From Bagarius yarrelli (Eukaryota > Chordata > Actinopteri > Siluriformes > Sisoridae), in assembly GCA_005784505.1 (NCBI GenBank), contig VCAZ01000014.1, positions 2,095,741 to 2,159,740 on the forward strand: a DNA stretch of 64,000 nt, in the 5' to 3' direction. A program made the translations under genes and the position numbers. Every line of letters starts with the position of its first letter. Within the stretch, counting starts at the first letter, position 1. Below the pieces are notes generated by a model. It did no database searches and was not told where the DNA came from. It saw only the letters and a list, made by a program, of their open reading frames with translations. This document shows, piece by piece, positions 62,022-64,000 of this stretch.

Positions 62022-63308
62022 ATAGGGTTCTACTATGTTTAGATCCGCAGCGCTTTTCTGAATGTGGCCTATAAGGCACTTTTAGAGAATAAACATTGTT
62101 CATGTTTTCGTTGTAGATTATTTTATATTTAAGTTTGAAATTACACATAAATACGTTCAATATTTTAATGTCACAGTAAAGAAAAATCATTTACAGAGTC
62201 AGTAAACAGCATGTTAGTGACGTCATTTGTAATGTGAAATGAAAATGAAAGTGATGCGGAAAAAGATCTAGAAATTCAATATCTAAATTAAAACTTAACT
62301 AGAAACTGGAAAAAATTAATTATGTTATCTGTAAAATTAAACAAAAAAAGGCAATGTTATTTAAAATAATTTAGATAAATAAAATTACAAAGAAATTAAA
62401 ATATTATTAAAAGCCACAAGAAAGCATAACAGCTTAATTTATTATAATTCATATTTGTCTTTATTTCCTATAAAAGACATTTTAGACATTTAAAATCATA
62501 ACAAGTGTAAATATTTATGGCCTAATTATCGATCATATTAAACACAGAAAACTTTAGAAATGTCTAAATCAGGACTAATAACATGTTAGAGTAATCAATC
62601 TACAGTTTACATTTTTATTATTGCCTGTTTGTTTATTTTAAACTTGCAAATTATTATAACAAGCTATAGTCAGGTGATGTATTTAAATGTTGGCGGTTCC
62701 TGATGTGGTGCTGTTGCAGCGGCACCTGGTGGTCGGAACCAAATTAAAAATAATTGATAAGATAAATCGGAGAAACTGAAGATTTGTAAAGAAGTAGAAA
62801 TCCGATTGATTCTGGGGTTGTTAAACTGCAACTGTGTGTAGTTTTTGTTCATTTTGAGTGAAAATATTGCAGAAATAAGCTTTCAAGAATATACATTCAC
62901 TCTAAATACCCATAGCACGCAAAATTGGAAGCTCTTTTAAGATTTTTAACTGATTCTACAGAATGTCCAGGAGACGCGTCTCCAGATTTTTTAACATTTC
63001 CACCTGGAAACAAATCTGTTGTTATGCTTTATCTAAAATCATAAGTTGTGTGTTTACAACTGTGACAATTGCTATGTTTCCATCACCCTGTGTTAAAGCA
63101 CTTTTTAAAGTATCGCATCAGAAAAACAAAATTCACATATGCCTTTTCCAAATTCGCAAAAAAGGCTCGCTTAAGGTGCTATTTGATTCGTGCGAAAAGG
63201 GTTAATATGAATAAAGATCAAATTATCTTAAGTTAGAAAAAAAGGTAAAGCCAGTTAAAATTAATTTTAACGTTTATTTTCCAAAAATCTATGCAAATCA
63301 ATGTAACA

Positions 63309-63510
63309 GGGGAAGTGGTAGCACAGTGGTTAAGGTTTTTTTTGAAGGATCAGGGTTCGATTCCCAACACCATTAACCTGCCACCACTGGACCCCTGAGA
63401 AAGACCCTCGACCCGATTGCCCAGTTTTATAAAAAATAAATAAATAAATGTAAGTCGCTCTGGATAAGGGTGTCTGCCAAATGCCGTAAATGTAGCAAAG
63501 TAAATATAAC
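63309..63510 (+). mobile_element. tRNA-derived V-SINE-like element in xaf1 intron 1
   Basis: Full-length copy. The head has an A-box-like tggtagcacagtggttaagg and a B-box ggttcgattcc, the middle has the proline-rich-looking cctgagaaagaccc segment, and the tail reads gtaagtcgctctggataagg. It ends about 125 bp before exon 2. Confidence 0.88.
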
Positions 63511-63635
63511 ACATTACAACCCACCTCTGCATTTTATACATTAAGGACTCAGAGGTTAACACTTGGTAGTACCCACCATTTAGTGATCGGTGGTCCAACA
63601 CTTTAATTTGCTATTCATTTCAAATCACTCCACAG

Positions 63636-63771
63636 CAATAAAGAAGTGGCAAAGTCGAACCTTTCCATGCATGAAGCCCACTGCAAGCGTTTCCTGTGTC
63701 TCTGTCCTGACTGTAAAGAACAGGTGCCTAAGGATCAGCTGGAGGAACATCGACAGGAGGCGCACACTCTG
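63636..63771 (+). CDS. xaf1: xaf1-like gene, coding exon 2 (TRAF-type zinc fingers)
   Basis: The acceptor ctccacag precedes 136 nt encoding one completing base plus 45 codons. Motifs include NLSMHEAHCKRFLCLCPDC and VPKDQLEEHRQEAH. The spacing of Cys and His (C-x2-C from exon 1, then H-x3-C, C-x-C-x2-C, H-x4-H) is that of the N-terminal TRAF-type zinc fingers of XAF1/TRAFD1. The pattern F-x-L-H-E-A-x-C-x-R-F-L-x-L-C-P-x-C and VPK are specific matches to XAF1 as recalled. The donor is CTG|gtcact, weaker than usual, but joining there to exon 3 aligns with the human protein without a gap. Reading through the donor stays open for about 22 more codons to a stop near 63837, so an intron-retained short form is possible. 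Confidence 0.78.
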
Positions 63772-63851
63772 GTCACTAACATTACACCTTCAAAATATTT
63801 TCTCGACTTAATGGTTGCAAACGTTAATTATTTATAAAATATCCCGTACAG

Positions 63852-63908
63852 ATCAGATGTAAGAAGTGCAATATGAAGATGGAGAGATTCAAGCTTGCAG
63901 ATCATGAA
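63852..63908 (+). CDS. xaf1: xaf1-like gene, coding exon 3 (partial gene, continues beyond the window)
   Basis: Phase-0 exon of 19 codons between acceptor gtacag and donor gtaaat, reading IRCKKCNMKMERFKLADHE. It supplies the C-x2-C and the first His of the next zinc finger; human XAF1 has C-T-M-C followed by a similarly spaced His. The intron separating it from exon 2 is only 80 nt, which is common in fish. The remaining exons lie beyond 64000. Confidence 0.75.
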
Positions 63909-64000
63909 GTAAATGCCATCGATTATCCCACGTCCATACACTCAGTCTGAAATATTCCAAAGGTGTATTTTTGTCTGGTTATGTGCAGGAAAACGAATGC

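Overview
The window looks like genomic DNA of a teleost fish. It is AT-rich and intron-dense, with abundant microsatellites, more than 25 tRNA-headed SINE pieces of the V-SINE type (tail 'gtaagtcgctctggataag...gtctgccaaatg'), DANA/mermaid-like SINEs, L2-type LINEs ending in GAATT-like tails and RTE-like LINE ends. No bacterial, plasmid or CRISPR feature is present. The species cannot be fixed from sequence alone.

Two protein-coding genes are only partly inside the window, and both consist of short exons recognised by splice signals plus protein similarity. (1) On the minus strand, the 5' end of a rap1gap2-like gene: a start exon (36832-36875), a 36-nt micro-exon in matching phase (32431-32466) and a weaker 25-nt candidate third exon (30076-30100). 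Everything to the left is probably intron of this gene, filled with repeats. (2) On the plus strand, at the right edge, the first three coding exons of xaf1 (XIAP-associated factor 1-like; 61902-61939, 63636-63771, 63852-63908). Their promoter carries a perfect NRF1 palindrome and two IRF/ISRE-type sites. The two genes point away from each other with about 25 kb between their start codons.

Layout: 1-6.3 kb, SINE debris. 6.3-9.4 kb, a 5'-truncated, frameshifted L2-clade LINE with recognisable reverse transcriptase motifs. 9.4-22 kb, unique sequence with a CT tract, a small local duplication and SINE clusters. 22-25 kb, two RTE-like LINE 3' ends (one split by a SINE with target-site duplication) and a 1.3 kb degenerate tandem array rich in TGA(G/C)TCA. 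25-36 kb, microsatellites, rap1gap2 exons and a 39-bp minisatellite. 36.8-37 kb, the rap1gap2 start exon and putative promoter. 37-61 kb, intergenic DNA with LINE 3' ends, polypurine/polypyrimidine blocks, 36-bp and 21-bp minisatellites and a mariner-like remnant. 61-64 kb, the TATAC array, promoter and first exons of xaf1.

Most long open frames here are translations of microsatellites or minisatellites and are not genes. Gene identities rest on recalled family sequences, not on a database search.
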